Positions 22,496 to 32,666 of a stretch of DNA of 64,000 nt are shown here, in pieces. The notes under the pieces were generated by a model. The model saw only the letters and a program-made list of their open reading frames with translations, was not told the origin of the DNA and ran no database searches. The position numbers and the translations under genes were made by a program. This DNA comes from Paraspadella gotoi. Lineage: Eukaryota > Chaetognatha. Location: NCBI GenBank assembly GCA_051294375.1, contig CM119263.1, positions 578,019-642,018 on the forward strand, read 5' to 3'. The stretch's first letter is position 1, and every line of letters starts with the position of its first letter.

Positions 22496-22521
22496 TGACC
22501 TTTGACCTTTGACCTTTGACC
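22496..22521 (-). promoter_or_regulatory. Four AGGTCA half-sites in DR1 spacing
   Basis: The plus strand reads TGACCTT three times and then TGACCC. On the minus strand this is GGGTCA followed by three AGGTCA, each separated by one A. Direct repeats of AGGTCA with 1-bp spacing are the classical binding layout for RXR-, HNF4- and COUP-TF-type nuclear receptors. A further AGGTCA-like motif (AAGGTCACA) lies at 22450. It sits between gene A exons, just before a gap. It could also be a chance 7-bp tandem repeat. Confidence 0.4.
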
Positions 22522-22972
22522 CGAAGGTCTTCCCGATCGCCGCCGATAAATCCCCCCTCTCCTACTGGCCTTTTCCTNNNNNNNNNNNNNNNNNNNNNNN
22601 NNNNNNNNNNNNNNNNNNNNNNNNNNNNNNNNNNNNNNNNNNNNNNNNNNNNNNNNNNNNNNNNNNNNNNNNNNNNNNNNNNNNNNNNNNNNNNNNNNNN
22701 NNNNNNNNNNNNNNNNNNNNNNNNNNNNNNNNNNNNNNNNNNNNNNNNNNNNNNNNNNNNNNNNNNNNNNNNNNNNNNNNNNNNNNNNNNNNNNNNNNNN
22801 NNNNNNNNNNNNNNNNNNNNNNNNNNNNNNNNNNNNNNNNNNNNNNNNNNNNNNNNNNNNNNNNNNNNNNNNNNNNNNNNNNNNNNNNNNNNNNNNNNNN
22901 NNNNNNNNNNNNNNNNNNNNNNNNNNNNNNNNNNNNNNNNNNNNNNNNNNNNNNNNNNNNNNNNNNNNNNNN

Positions 22973-22973
22973 A

Positions 22974-23005
<32 letters not shown>

Positions 23006-23006
23006 A
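22973..23006 (+). repeat. (AAAG)n at gap edge
   Basis: An AAAG tetranucleotide repeat starts directly after the N gap 22578-22972, showing that the gap ends in simple sequence. Confidence 0.9.
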
Positions 23007-23215
23007 AATAACGTTGGCAATTCCGGACTGAGGGAGGGAGAGAAGAAAAGGTTTTCACCTTGACGAATTATGCAGAAGCGAAGAATAATAACTGCTTCGT
23101 CTTCAGCCTTATCTCTTCTCCATAAAACATTACGTCAAATATTTAGCGTAAAAAAAATAAATAAATAAATATATAAAAAACCCGAAGTTTTTTCCCCCTT
23201 TGTATTTCTTGTTTT

Positions 23216-23816
23216 TCACCTCCTCCTTTTTCCACTTTCCCTTTTTCCACTTTCCTCCTTTTCTCACTTTTCTTTCTCCACTTTCCTTCTATTTCCACTT
23301 TCCTCCTTTTTCCACTTTCCCCCTTTTTTCACTTTCTTTTTTTCCACTTTCCCTTTTTCTACTTTCATCCTTTTTCCACTTTCCTTTTTTTTCCACTTTT
23401 CTCATTTTTTCACTTTCCCTATTTCTACTTTCATCCTTTTCCCACTCTCCTCCTTTTTCCACATTCCTCCTTTTTTCACTTTCCCTTTTTTCCACTTTCC
23501 CTTTTTCTCCTTTCATCCTTTTTCCACTTTCCCTTTTTCCACTGTTTTTCCACTTTCCTCATTTTCTCACCTTTATTTTTCCACTTTCCTCTTTTTTCCA
23601 CTTTCCTCCTTTTTCCACTTTCCTCTTTATTTCATTTTTTTCCACTTTCCCTTTTTCTACTTTCATCCTTTTTCCACTTTCCTCCTTTTTCCACTTTTCT
23701 CATTTTTTCACTTTTCTTTTTTCCCTTACCTTTTTTCCCACTTTCCCTTTTTCTACTTTCATCCTTTTCTCCCTTTCCTTTTTTCCCACTTTCCCTTTTT
23801 CTACTTTCATCCTTTT
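23216..23816 (+). repeat. Pyrimidine minisatellite, TTTTCCACTTTCC units
   Basis: About 600 bp of imperfect 12-16-bp units related to CTTTTTCCACTTTC runs into a 633-N gap. The long F/L/S frame on the plus strand and K/E frame on the minus strand are products of the repeat. The segment lies in a presumed intron of gene A. Confidence 0.9.
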
Positions 23817-24449
23817 NNNNNNNNNNNNNNNNNNNNNNNNNNNNNNNNNNNNNNNNNNNNNNNNNNNNNNNNNNNNNNNNNNNNNNNNNNNNNNNNNNNN
23901 NNNNNNNNNNNNNNNNNNNNNNNNNNNNNNNNNNNNNNNNNNNNNNNNNNNNNNNNNNNNNNNNNNNNNNNNNNNNNNNNNNNNNNNNNNNNNNNNNNNN
24001 NNNNNNNNNNNNNNNNNNNNNNNNNNNNNNNNNNNNNNNNNNNNNNNNNNNNNNNNNNNNNNNNNNNNNNNNNNNNNNNNNNNNNNNNNNNNNNNNNNNN
24101 NNNNNNNNNNNNNNNNNNNNNNNNNNNNNNNNNNNNNNNNNNNNNNNNNNNNNNNNNNNNNNNNNNNNNNNNNNNNNNNNNNNNNNNNNNNNNNNNNNNN
24201 NNNNNNNNNNNNNNNNNNNNNNNNNNNNNNNNNNNNNNNNNNNNNNNNNNNNNNNNNNNNNNNNNNNNNNNNNNNNNNNNNNNNNNNNNNNNNNNNNNNN
24301 NNNNNNNNNNNNNNNNNNNNNNNNNNNNNNNNNNNNNNNNNNNNNNNNNNNNNNNNNNNNNNNNNNNNNNNNNNNNNNNNNNNNNNNNNNNNNNNNNNNN
24401 NNNNNNNNNNNNNNNNNNNNNNNNNNNNNNNNNNNNNNNNNNNNNNNNN

Positions 24450-24861
24450 GAGGAAGAAGAAGAAGAAGAAGGAGAAGAAGGAGAGGAAAAAGAAGAAGAA
24501 TAAGAAGAAGGAGGAGATTTAAATAAGTATGGAAATACAATAGTTGTGTATAAGAAAAAGATAAATAAAAAAAAATGATAGAGAAAGGAAGAGAAAAAGA
24601 AAAGAGACGAAAAAAAGGAGAAAATGTAGGAAAAAAAAGGAAAAAAAGATTTGATTATTTTCTTCGATGGACGGACAGACGGACGGATGAACGGACGGAC
24701 GGACGGACGGACGGATGAACGGACGGACGGACGGACGTACGGACGGATGAACGGCTCGAAAACACTTCCGGGGAAGTTTACTTCGACCATTAGGAATATT
24801 GCTGCACGACTTTTTCTTTTTTATTCTTTCCATAAACATTTCCTACCTTTCATTTTTTTCC

Positions 24862-24895
<34 letters not shown>

Positions 24896-24896
24896 C

Positions 24897-24951
<55 letters not shown>

Positions 24952-25739
24952 ATTTTATCTTCCCTTTCTTTTCTCATTTTCCCATCATTCCATCTTCCCA
25001 TCCATTATAAATATTTTCCCGTTTTCATTGCGTTTCCGACGGAGCTTTTTTTTCTTCTTTTTTTCTTTCTTTTTTATTTCATTCTCAACTTTCCCCTTTG
25101 TTGCTTCGAAACTTTCAATCCATCACCTACTGAGGGATGGCGCTTCCGCCCACTCTACTTTCCTTTTCTTTCCTTCTTTTTCTTTCCTTCCTTTTCCTTC
25201 ATTCCTTTTCTTTTCTTCCTTTTATTTCCTTCATTCCTTTTCTTTCCTTCTTTTTATTTCCTTCCGTTTCTTTTCTTCCTTTTTCTTTATTTTCTTTCCT
25301 TCCTTTTCTTTTCTTCCTTTTTCTTTCCTTCCTTTTTCTTTCCTTCCTTTTCTTTCCTTCCTTTTTCCTTTTACTCTCTTTTTCTTGGAATACCTCACCC
25401 GGTTCTTCCTTACCCTCTTTTCCACTTTTTTCGTCTCAGCATTTTAATTTTTCTCATATCTTTTTTTTCTTCAATTATTGGTTCTATTTTTTCTCCCTCT
25501 CCTTTCCTCCCCCTTTTCCTCCCTTTCCTCCCTCTATCCTCCTTTCTTTCTTAACTGCCTTTCCTCCCTCCCTCTCTCCTCTTCCTCCCTTTCCTCCCTC
25601 TATCCTCCTTTCTTTCCTCCCTGCCTTTCCTCCCTCCCTCTCTCCTCTTCCTCCCTTTCCTCCCTACCTTTCCTCCCACCCTCTCTCCTCTTCCTCCCTT
25701 TCCTCCCTCCCCCTTTAACTCTCCTCTCCAATCAATCAC
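24450..25739. other. Simple-sequence intron-like region
   Basis: (GAA)n-rich 24450-24520, (ACGG)n at 24668-24752, (CTTT)n at 24863-24950, then CCTTT/TTCC-rich pyrimidine sequence to 25725. Both strands have long low-complexity open frames. The short stretch 24755-24800 between the repeats is non-repetitive but has no supportable exon. Confidence 0.7.
24668..24752 (+). repeat. (ACGG)n tetranucleotide tract
   Basis: About 85 bp of ACGGACGG with ATGA interruptions. The same (GACGGACA) character appears inside dispersed repeat family 1. Confidence 0.9.
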
Positions 25740-25853
25740 CTGCAAAGGAATGGGTTCTAATCTCGTGGGGACAGAAAACTTTGCTCGGTAGTAGTAATCC
25801 TTGACGATTTGCTCGGGCGGTCCCCCCACGGAGCCGAGAAAATCAACGCAGAA
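25740..25853 (-). CDS. Gene A internal exon (38 codons)
   Basis: A T-rich tract and TATATAG acceptor precede 38 open codons that end at CAG|GTGATT. The exon is phase 0 at both ends. The peptide begins F-C-V-D-F-L-G-S-V-G-G-P-P-E-Q and includes V-K-D-Y-Y-Y-R-A-K-F-S-V-P. Aromatic, charged and proline residues are mixed as in a folded domain. It joins in frame with the exon upstream (26571-26446). Past the donor the same frame runs into GA-rich repeat, which would encode only G/E/R, supporting the splice. The family is not recognised. Confidence 0.65.
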
Positions 25854-25998
25854 CTATATAAATAAAAAAAAACGACAAAAAAACTATTATGGATTACAGT
25901 AGTATATTGTTATTAGCATTGATTAAATTTGTGAAGCTTTATTTTAAAACCTGAATATTTTAACAATCTCCTTTCCTCAATCTTTCATTCTCTCTTCT

Positions 25999-26037
<39 letters not shown>

Positions 26038-26345
26038 ATCTGTCTTCCCTTCTGTCTCCCTCTCTATTTACTTTTCATCTTCGACTGAATCTTCAGTCGC
26101 GAAACTCAGAGACGCAGTCAACCAAGGAGAACACGTGACTCTCGCGCGTGGAAACGAAAGCCCGGAGTCTCCCGATGACTTTCCTAACATCCACACTCAG
26201 TGAATGGCGATTTGTGGTAACTGCCATCTTTATAAGAGTGGCACTCTCTTTGCGATAAGTCTCAAGTCTAGTGACTCTTAATATAATTATCCGAGTACCA
26301 CTATGTTTAAATTAAGGAAAAAAACTGCCATCTTTATCCATGTGG

Positions 26346-26475
26346 CACTTACCCTTTCAATAAGGCGGCAACTGCCATCTCTAGATTAGTGGCACCTACC
26401 TTATAATAAGGCGGCAACTGCCATCGCGAAACGAGTGGCATTTACCTTATAATAAGGTGGCAATTGCCATCTTTC
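26346..26475 (-). repeat. 46-47-bp tandem repeats carrying 5' splice sites
   Basis: The end of the gene A exon (GATGGCA-TTGCCACCTTATTATAAG) and its donor are repeated downstream about every 46-47 bp. Three consecutive units each contain a donor-like GT sequence on the minus strand: GTAAAT (26445-26440), GTAGGT (26399-26394) and GTAAGT (26352-26347). More degraded pieces (AACTGCCATCTTTATAAGAGTGGCAC) extend to about 26214. The middle unit still encodes R-W-Q-L-P-P-Y-Y-K; the third has an in-frame stop. Confidence 0.75.
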
Positions 26476-26571
26476 TGCGATAAACTCCTCGATCGACTTG
26501 CCACCTTCTTGGGCTGTGAATTCACGACAAGTCGGCCACTCGTACTCATCCTCCTCCTCCTCCTCCTCATC
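26446..26571 (-). CDS. Gene A internal exon (42 codons), acidic start
   Basis: A CATGTCTTCAG acceptor is followed by 42 open codons and donor AAG|GTAAAT, with phase 0 at both ends. The peptide starts with D-E-E-E-E-E-E-D-E-Y-E-W-P (six GAG codons, a short repeat), then C-R-E-F-T-A-Q-E-G-G-K-S-I-E-E-F-I, and ends L-P-P-Y-Y-K. The acidic run followed by a helix suggests a linker into a domain. Its 3' end and donor are copied in the tandem repeat that follows, so alternative donor choice could add 15-16 codons or a stop. Confidence 0.65.
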
Positions 26572-26816
26572 CTGAAGACATGAATTAAATTAAAAATAAT
26601 ATTAATATTAATAATAATAATAATAAAAAATAATAATCGTTTAAAATCCTTCGGTTGAGGTGAAGTTTTTCAAAGCTTTTCGTTATCACATCCGTTTTTC
26701 TCCAGCGGCGAAGATGGAATCAGTGAAATTCACAGACAAAAAAGATCGCCATTCACGGGTCACGTCACGACTCACGACTCTGGACCCGATCGAGCATCGG
26801 AAACAAAAAAGTTGAC

Positions 26817-26885
26817 CTGCGAATCTTTTCCGTCTTCTGAAAACTCGTAGTCGCCGGCGGAAGAAGCGCGAGAGAGCGGACCCGG
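26817..26885 (-). CDS. Gene A internal exon (23 codons)
   Basis: The acceptor CCCTGTCCCCAG precedes P-G-P-L-S-R-A-S-S-A-G-D-Y-E-F-S-E-D-G-K. The CAG|GTCAAC donor leaves phase 0, which matches the next exon (26571). A stronger-looking donor GTGAGT lies at 26775-26770. It would extend the exon by 41 bp and leave phase 2, which does not match. Serine and acidic residues suggest a disordered linker, perhaps phosphorylated. Confidence 0.5.
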
Positions 26886-26989
26886 CTGGGGACAGGGAAT
26901 TCGGGTTCATTGGATTCATTTAATCAATTCGGGTTAATTGGATTCATTTTAATCAATCATTTAGAGAGAATACAGTAATCAATCAAGCA

Positions 26990-27206
26990 TTAGCTAAATA
27001 AAACTGAATGTCTAAGACATGCTAAAGAATAAACTATCCAATGATTAGAATTCAAAAGCTCGATTTTTAAGTATTTTTAATTATTTTTAATTATTTAATT
27101 AATTTTAATTATCTCGTTTTCTTCACGAAATTTCTCGTAATTTCAAATTCTTCAACCTTTCCTCTCATTTTCTCCACAATGAATTCATTATTCTCCCATT
27201 TTTTTT

Positions 27207-27278
<72 letters not shown>

Positions 27279-27386
27279 TTTTTTCCTCTTAGCAAATTTT
27301 TTTTTCGGACTCAATTTACGTCATAATTTCGTCGTAATTCTTATCAAATCCTTTTTATCCGCGAGATTGGGAGGAGGGAGAGGCGT

Positions 27387-27425
<39 letters not shown>

Positions 27426-27640
27426 GGGTAAGGCTGGGGATCTGAGGGATGATAAGGCCTCTCCAAAAGTAGGGAAAAGGAAAAGAGGGCGCCGAGGAAA
27501 AGAAAGATGGGGGCGGAAGATAATTTTATTCGGCCTCATCAGAAGGAAGGAGAAGAATAAATCGACCTGGTTCACTCTTATCGCTTTCCTCTTTTCTTTT
27601 TTAAGCATCTAATTTGGAAAATAGGGCGTGGCCACAGGAT
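26990..27640. other. Intronic AT-rich DNA with (CTTT)n and (GGC)n
   Basis: 27000-27200 is AT-rich. 27208-27282 is a pure (CTTT)n tract. 27384-27425 is (GGC)n with about 14 units. A minus-strand acceptor-like CCCTCAG at about 27440 precedes the (GGC)n and gives proline- or alanine-rich frames. No donor follows, so I do not call an exon. Confidence 0.6.
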
Positions 27641-27815
27641 TCGCCACGAGAGGCGCTCGGTCCTGCCCTCTGGCGGAATAAGAGAGATTCGGTGCGCGGA
27701 CGAGAAGGGCGTGGTCGTCGTCGTCGTTTCCGTTTTTCTAGTCATCGTCATTTTTATCGTCTACTTTATTGATTAATCAATACAACTTGTCAGCTTCCTC
27801 GTTAGTCTTTACATT

Positions 27816-27921
27816 TATATACATAATTCTTGTCACTTATATACATAATTCTTGTCATTTATATACATAATTCTAGTCATTTATATACATAATTCTTGTC
27901 ATTTATATACATAATTCTTGT
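27816..27921 (+). repeat. 22-bp minisatellite, about five copies
   Basis: The unit GTCATTTATATACATAATTCTT is repeated about five times with one or two substitutions. It is followed at 27974-28018 by (GTC)n. Confidence 0.95.
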
Positions 27922-27973
27922 CTTCACTGCGGCTTTTAATGTCATCGTTGTCATCTCGGTAGAGGATTTCATT

Positions 27974-28018
<45 letters not shown>

Positions 28019-28116
28019 TCATCATCTCCGCGCAATCTCGTCGTCCGAGTCATTCGTTTCTAAATGCGTCTCCATATCCGTCGATTTCTCCGCCTCTCAT
28101 TCCATCCGAGCGCCCC

Positions 28117-28198
28117 GATTGGTTGAGCTCAAATTCGACGCTTGATTGGCTAATCGATTCGACGCGTTGATTGGATGACAGATTCCTCGCTCGATTGG
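28117..28198 (-). promoter_or_regulatory. Four CCAATC boxes at about 25-bp spacing
   Basis: GATTGG occurs at 28117, 28144, 28169 and 28193, giving CCAATC on the minus strand with intervals of 27, 25 and 24 bp. CCAAT is the NF-Y core, and phased multiple CCAAT boxes are a known promoter design. The surrounding sequence is GC-richer than its neighbours (CGACGC, GCGGCG) and could be a CpG promoter. No first exon was recognised next to it, and a decayed 25-bp tandem repeat explains the spacing equally well. Confidence 0.4.
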
Positions 28199-28298
28199 AT
28201 CGTTTACGCGGCGTAAATAGCAATCGAGGTTGCGCGGCGATAAGGCGTGCGATTTTTACCTGACAAGCGGTACGACGGTGCGTCGAAAGAAGATTTAA

Positions 28299-28373
28299 GG
28301 CCAGGCGGAGGCCAACCGGAGGCCAACAGGAGGCCAACCGGAGGCCAACCGGAGGCCAACCGGAGGCCAACCT
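28299..28373 (+). repeat. 11-bp minisatellite CGGAGGCCAAC
   Basis: Six to seven copies of GGAGGCCAACC/A. The copies are nearly identical. Confidence 0.95.
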
Positions 28374-28439
28374 GTTAGTATATTTCTTGTCGAGCATCCA
28401 CGGATCCACTTTGGCCAAGTCCAAGGAATTATTGAGTCC

Positions 28440-29630
28440 TACTGACCGTCAGATTTGGGGACTTAAATGTCGGAAAACAACTTTGAATTTCTTTGATCTC
28501 GTATCCTAAGCAACTCACACAGCTATCACTATGTCACCCACACCTCGAGATCTGAGGCGAGGGTAATGACATCTAATGGGTGAGGATTAGTCATTCGGAT
28601 CCCGCGTCTTTTATCAACGCCCGAAATCGTCCAAAAGCCATGAGACGTGATTTCCGAATGAATCACGCAACGCCGATTGAGCGCTGCAATTGCCATCCGA
28701 TCTCGCACGAATCAAATGAGCACCGTTATTTTGTCCGGCGCGGCAGTCTCCGATTTAGCGCTTTCATCGTAATTAGCGCCGGAAGTCGATTATAAAGGGG
28801 CGCTGCACTTTTTATGGAGCCCCCTTGTGGCATATTGATGCGTTGTGTTATTGACCACAGTTTTGGTAAAGAGTCTCGATTGAGCTCTATTATCGTAATT
28901 GGAGCCGTATTCCGATTATTAACTTGAAGACGTGCTGCGCGTTTAATTGAAATCTAGTAAATGAGCAGTTTGGGCAAACAGTTGCATTGCTGTGGACTCG
29001 CTGCACAACCCTTTTCCTCAGTCAACCCGCGCTGCTCTTTCCCCTCTGAATTATGTAGTCAACAAATTCTCGCCAAGAGAAAAAAAAATCTAGCGTCGCT
29101 TTTCCCGCGGAACCTCGGTTTTTTTCTTTCTCGCTTTTTTTTTCTAGGAAGAAGGCAAGATGATTGATTTTTTTTTAGGGGAGTCAGCGTGTCAGCTTGT
29201 CAGCTTATCACTCTGTCACAGAGTCGAATACTTATTAGGCGAAATCGGAAAAAAATATGTTCGAAAAACTAAATAATTTTTTTTTATTTTGACCAAATTA
29301 TGTTGTTAATTGGAATGGTTTCGGGACATCAAAAATATCTTATAATTTTATGAAATTAGGATGTAATAAACGTCCAGTATTTTGCTACAAGATGCCAGCA
29401 AAAAATTTTAAAAATATTCATCCAACAAGAACTGGTAAGCATTGCTTTGGTGTCACTCGCGAAAGGTCGCTGGATATCAAATGAACTTAAGAAAATGAGA
29501 ATCATTGGACAACCGAGTTATTAAACAAATAACTGAATGAAAAAAAAAATGTATAAACGATAAATAAATGAAAAGAAATGAGCAAAAGAAATAAGTAAAT
29601 AAAGAATCGAAACAAAGCAAGAAAATCCCT
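28440..29630. other. No gene seen; imperfect direct repeat
   Basis: A diverged direct repeat of about 50 bp (TCTCCGATTTAGCGCT...CGATTATAAA at 28749-28797 and TCTCGATTGAGCTCT...CGATTATTAA at 28873-28921) is present. An open frame at 28961-29167 lacks coding character. The rest is AT-rich intron-like sequence. Confidence 0.5.
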
Positions 29631-29632
29631 AC

Positions 29633-29750
29633 CGGGGATCCAGTTGGCGTCTCCAACAGATTCTCTTCTTCTTCTTTCCTCTCATCTTCACCCATCACGT
29701 TTTGCACCATCGCAGCCGCTTCCTCTTCCGTCAGCTCGCCCATCAGCATT
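29633..29750 (-). CDS. Gene A internal exon, acidic helix
   Basis: The acceptor ACCCACAG is followed by one base completing a split codon and 39 open codons, then donor CCCCG|GTAGGG (phase 0 out). The peptide reads M-L-M-G-E-L-T-E-E-E-A-A-A-M-V-Q and then a D/E/K-rich helix ending T-P-T-G-S-P. The split codon (GC from the previous exon plus A) restores alanine, so the join with 30302-30530 is in frame. That is good evidence for both exons. The polypurine intron between them (29752-30295) gives only low-complexity frames. Confidence 0.68.
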
Positions 29751-30301
29751 CTGTGGGTTGCAATTACATCAGGGTCTTTTCTTTTCTTCTCTTTTCTTTT
29801 CTTTTATTTTTGAAACTTTAATTTTCTTTTCCTTTTATTTTCTTTTCTTTTCTTTTTCCTCCCCTACTCTTTTCTCTTTCCTCCCTTTACTTTTCTTTTT
29901 TCTCTATCTTCTCAGATCTTCAACTTTTCTTTTTCTTTTTAATTTTTTTTTCAGTTTCTCCTCGTTATCTCTTCGACCTCATTAATTTTCATCGAGATGA
30001 TAAGTCGGTCCAATCTTTTTTATTCTTTACTAACAACATTTTCACGTCTCCACTTTTTGATTTCCTTTTTGATTTTCTTTTTTCTTTACTTTTTTCTTTC
30101 CTTTATTTCTCTCTTTTTTTCTTTCATTTTTCATTCCTTTTTTCTTTCATTTTTTTTCGTTTTTTTTTTCTTTTTTCTTGTTAACTTTTCCGTCACGATT
30201 TTTTGTTTTCCTGACAGAGTTTCGTCACCATCATCTTACCTTTTAAATTAACTTACCCGACCTTTCTCCTCCGATCTTCCTGGTTTCCACCTCTCACTTA
30301 C

Positions 30302-30530
30302 GCCCCCCCCCCCGCGATCCCATTCCCTCTAAACCTGAGTATCTTGTTAGCCATATCGTCGTCCTCCAAGCCGTAGGGATCCTTGTACCACTCGGGATGC
30401 TGCAACTTCCTCTTGGCCAACATGTCCTCGTAGGGGACGGGGTCTTGACGCACGGGGGCGAGGCAGGAGCAGGGGTGGAAGGCGTGTCCGCGACCGCACT
30501 CCTCGGAGCAGCATATCACCTTTGCTGCGG
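30302..30530 (-). CDS. Gene A exon with Cys/His-rich start
   Basis: Acceptor CGCAG (30531 onward, or CCGCAG at 30525-30530) leads into an open exon of about 75 codons with a GTAAGT donor at 30301-30296, phase 2 out. After a short alanine run, V-I-C-C-S-E-E-C-G-R-G-H-A-F-H-P-C-S-C packs five cysteines and two histidines. This spacing could bind metal or form disulphides. It continues D-P-V-P-Y-E-D-M-L-A-K-R-K and H-P-E-W-Y-K-D-P-Y-G-L-E-D-D-D. A run of ten G before the donor encodes glycine and is a likely place for length errors, but the phase works as written. No upstream exon was found. No family is recognised. Confidence 0.7.
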
Positions 30531-30559
30531 CTGCGTGGGTGGGTTAGGTGGGTTTCGGT

Positions 30560-31510
30560 TGGGTGGGGTAAGATGAGAAAGAGAGAGGCAGACAGACAGA
30601 CAGACTGAGAGAGTCTGGCTAATATTATCAGATTAGTTAGAAAAATGAAATTTACAACAAAAAAATTTGGATTCAAAATTAGAAGCAAAGAAAATTTTGT
30701 TTTCTTCAAAAAAAAGAGAAGAAAAAAAAGCTGAGAATTTCTCACGCTACCGAACCATAAAAAGGAAAATAAGGGGAAAAAAAGGAAAAAAAGAGAAAAA
30801 AGGAAGAAAAAAAGGAAATAATAAGTTATGAGAGAAGGATGAGATAAATAGAAGGAAAAGTGGAAGGGAAGAGAAAAGAGAAGAAAAACGGGCACTATTT
30901 TCCGAAAGCGTCTTCATTTTCTGAACGTTATTTTAATATTATGTTTAATTTTTTTTTAAATTTAAAACTCAATCTTTAACCCTAGCCTAATCCCTAACCT
31001 TATCCATAGCCTAATCCCTAATCTTATCCCCAAACCCTAAACCTTAATAATTAACTCTCGTCCTTAATAATAATTCCTTATCCCTGATTTTTAAACCTCA
31101 AGTTGAAACGAGTCGGTTTATGAAAATATGGTCGAAAAACGTTTGGATTTAGCCCATTGATTGATTGTGGAAACGAAAATGGTGGTAGACCAGCGTGGAG
31201 TACGCAATGTCTGCAGATGGAAAGGGAATCATCATTTCATGAGGGCATATCACAAGGGCATATCACAATGACATATCATGAGGGTAAGTGACTGGTAAGC
31301 AGGTAAGTGTTCAACATGACCCAGAATAAAAGCGAAGCGTAGTTGTTATGAGTATGATGACGAGTAAGCAATTTGCTTTGGGTAGGAATGAATGAATGAA
31401 TGAATCAATGAATAAATAAATGAATGAATGAATGAATAAGTATAAAGGAGAAGAACTAAAAAGTAGAAACGTAATGGAAATAAAAAAGAAAGGGAGAAAA
31501 AGAGAGAGAG

Positions 31511-31545
<35 letters not shown>

Positions 31546-32060
31546 AAGCGGAAAAAAGAAAATAGAAAAAAGAAATTAGTTCAGTTTTAAAAAAAGAAAA
31601 AGAAAAAAGATTCAATTTTGGCTTCGACTTTCGAAGTAAAAGTTAAAAGTTTAAAAGTCGAAATTTGTTTTTACGAGTCATTACTGATGGAAATTTGCGA
31701 GGTTAAGAATTAAAGGGAAAGAGAGAGAAACTCAGAAAAAGAGAAAGGAAAGAAAAACGAGAAAAATGATAACAATTTTTATAGAAAAAAGAAAGAAAAA
31801 AAAAGGAAAAGGAAAAGGAAAAGGAAAAGGAAAAAGAAAAGAAAGAAAAGAAAATAGAAAGGTGATTTTCCTCCATTTCCCTCTATTCGCTACTCTCAAA
31901 ACGCGCCCTTCATTAATTTATCGATTCCTTCGTCCAGAGACGACTACTGCAGTCGTGGAAAATGTGTCCGCCCGACTACGACGACGACTACGACGACGAC
32001 GACGGCCTCTTTCTAAGTCCCCTCAGTTCTCACAACTACAAACTCTTCTTTGGACATTAA
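30560..32060. other. Gene-free simple and AT-rich sequence
   Basis: Includes (GACA)n-like 30588-30606, polypurine 30680-30890, the telomere-like tract, ATGA-rich 31386-31440, and GAAA/AAGG tracts 31480-31610 and 31740-31860. No exon is supported. A D/R-rich plus frame at 31920-32030 comes from (GAC)n. Confidence 0.6.
30975..31055 (-). repeat. Degenerate telomere-like tract (C strand)
   Basis: CCCTAGCCTAATCCCTAACC and related units (CCTAATCCCTAATC, CCCAAACCCTAAACC) form a decayed (CCCTAA)n array of about 80 bp. It is in the opposite orientation to the tract at 18.7 kb. Confidence 0.55.
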
Positions 32061-32160
32061 TTTTTCACTGTCATTCCTGATAGACTCTCCTGTGCAATGT
32101 GCCCTTCTATTCTTCATCACTCTTATATTCTGTCGCTTCCATTTCACAGTTCCCTTTTCT

Positions 32161-32300
32161 ATCATTTCTAATCCACCCTTTGTCATTACTGGTCGATTAC
32201 CATCATTTCTAATCCACCCTTTGTCATCACAGGTCGATTGCCATCATTTCTAATCTACCCTTTGTCATCACAGGTCGATTGCCATCATTTCTAATCCAAC
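32161..32300 (+). repeat. 41-bp minisatellite
   Basis: About 3.5 copies of GGTCGATTACCATCATTTCT-AATCCACCCTTTGTCATCACA (41 bp). They are followed by CTCCTC-rich pyrimidine DNA and then (CT)n at 32591-32666. Confidence 0.95.
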
Positions 32301-32587
32301 CTCCAGATATCATCAATTACTTTCCTTTTCTGATCAAAACCGTCAGCGAAAGTGCCACAGCCCGTCCTACCCCTCCTCATCCTCCTCTCCATCTTTCTCC
32401 TCCTCCTCCTCCTCTTCCTCTTTCCCCTCCTCTCCCTCGTTCTCCTCCTCCTCCTCCTCTCCCTCTTTCTCCTCCTCCTCCTCCTTCTCCCTCTCCTCCT
32501 CTACTTCTTCCTCCCTTCCCTTCCTCCTTCCTCAATTCCATTCCCACTCGCTTATTGAATTAACTCCCCGCTCTCTCTCCCACTCCA

Positions 32588-32590
<3 letters not shown>

Positions 32591-32651
<61 letters not shown>

Positions 32652-32666
32652 TCTCTCTCTTTCTCC
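32591..32666 (+). repeat. (CT)n microsatellite
   Basis: An almost pure CT tract of about 38 units. The E/R frame on the complement is not a gene. Confidence 0.95.

Noticed and set aside
22999-23095. Two short minus-strand exons separated by a 31-bp intron
   Set aside because: The intron would be below a workable size and the second exon has no donor before the AAAG repeat.
24519-24839. Arg-Pro-Ser-Val repeat protein
   Set aside because: The repeat is the translated (ACGG)n tetranucleotide tract.
28961-29167. 68-codon plus-strand frame
   Set aside because: No splice sites, poor coding composition and a phenylalanine-rich end from T-runs.
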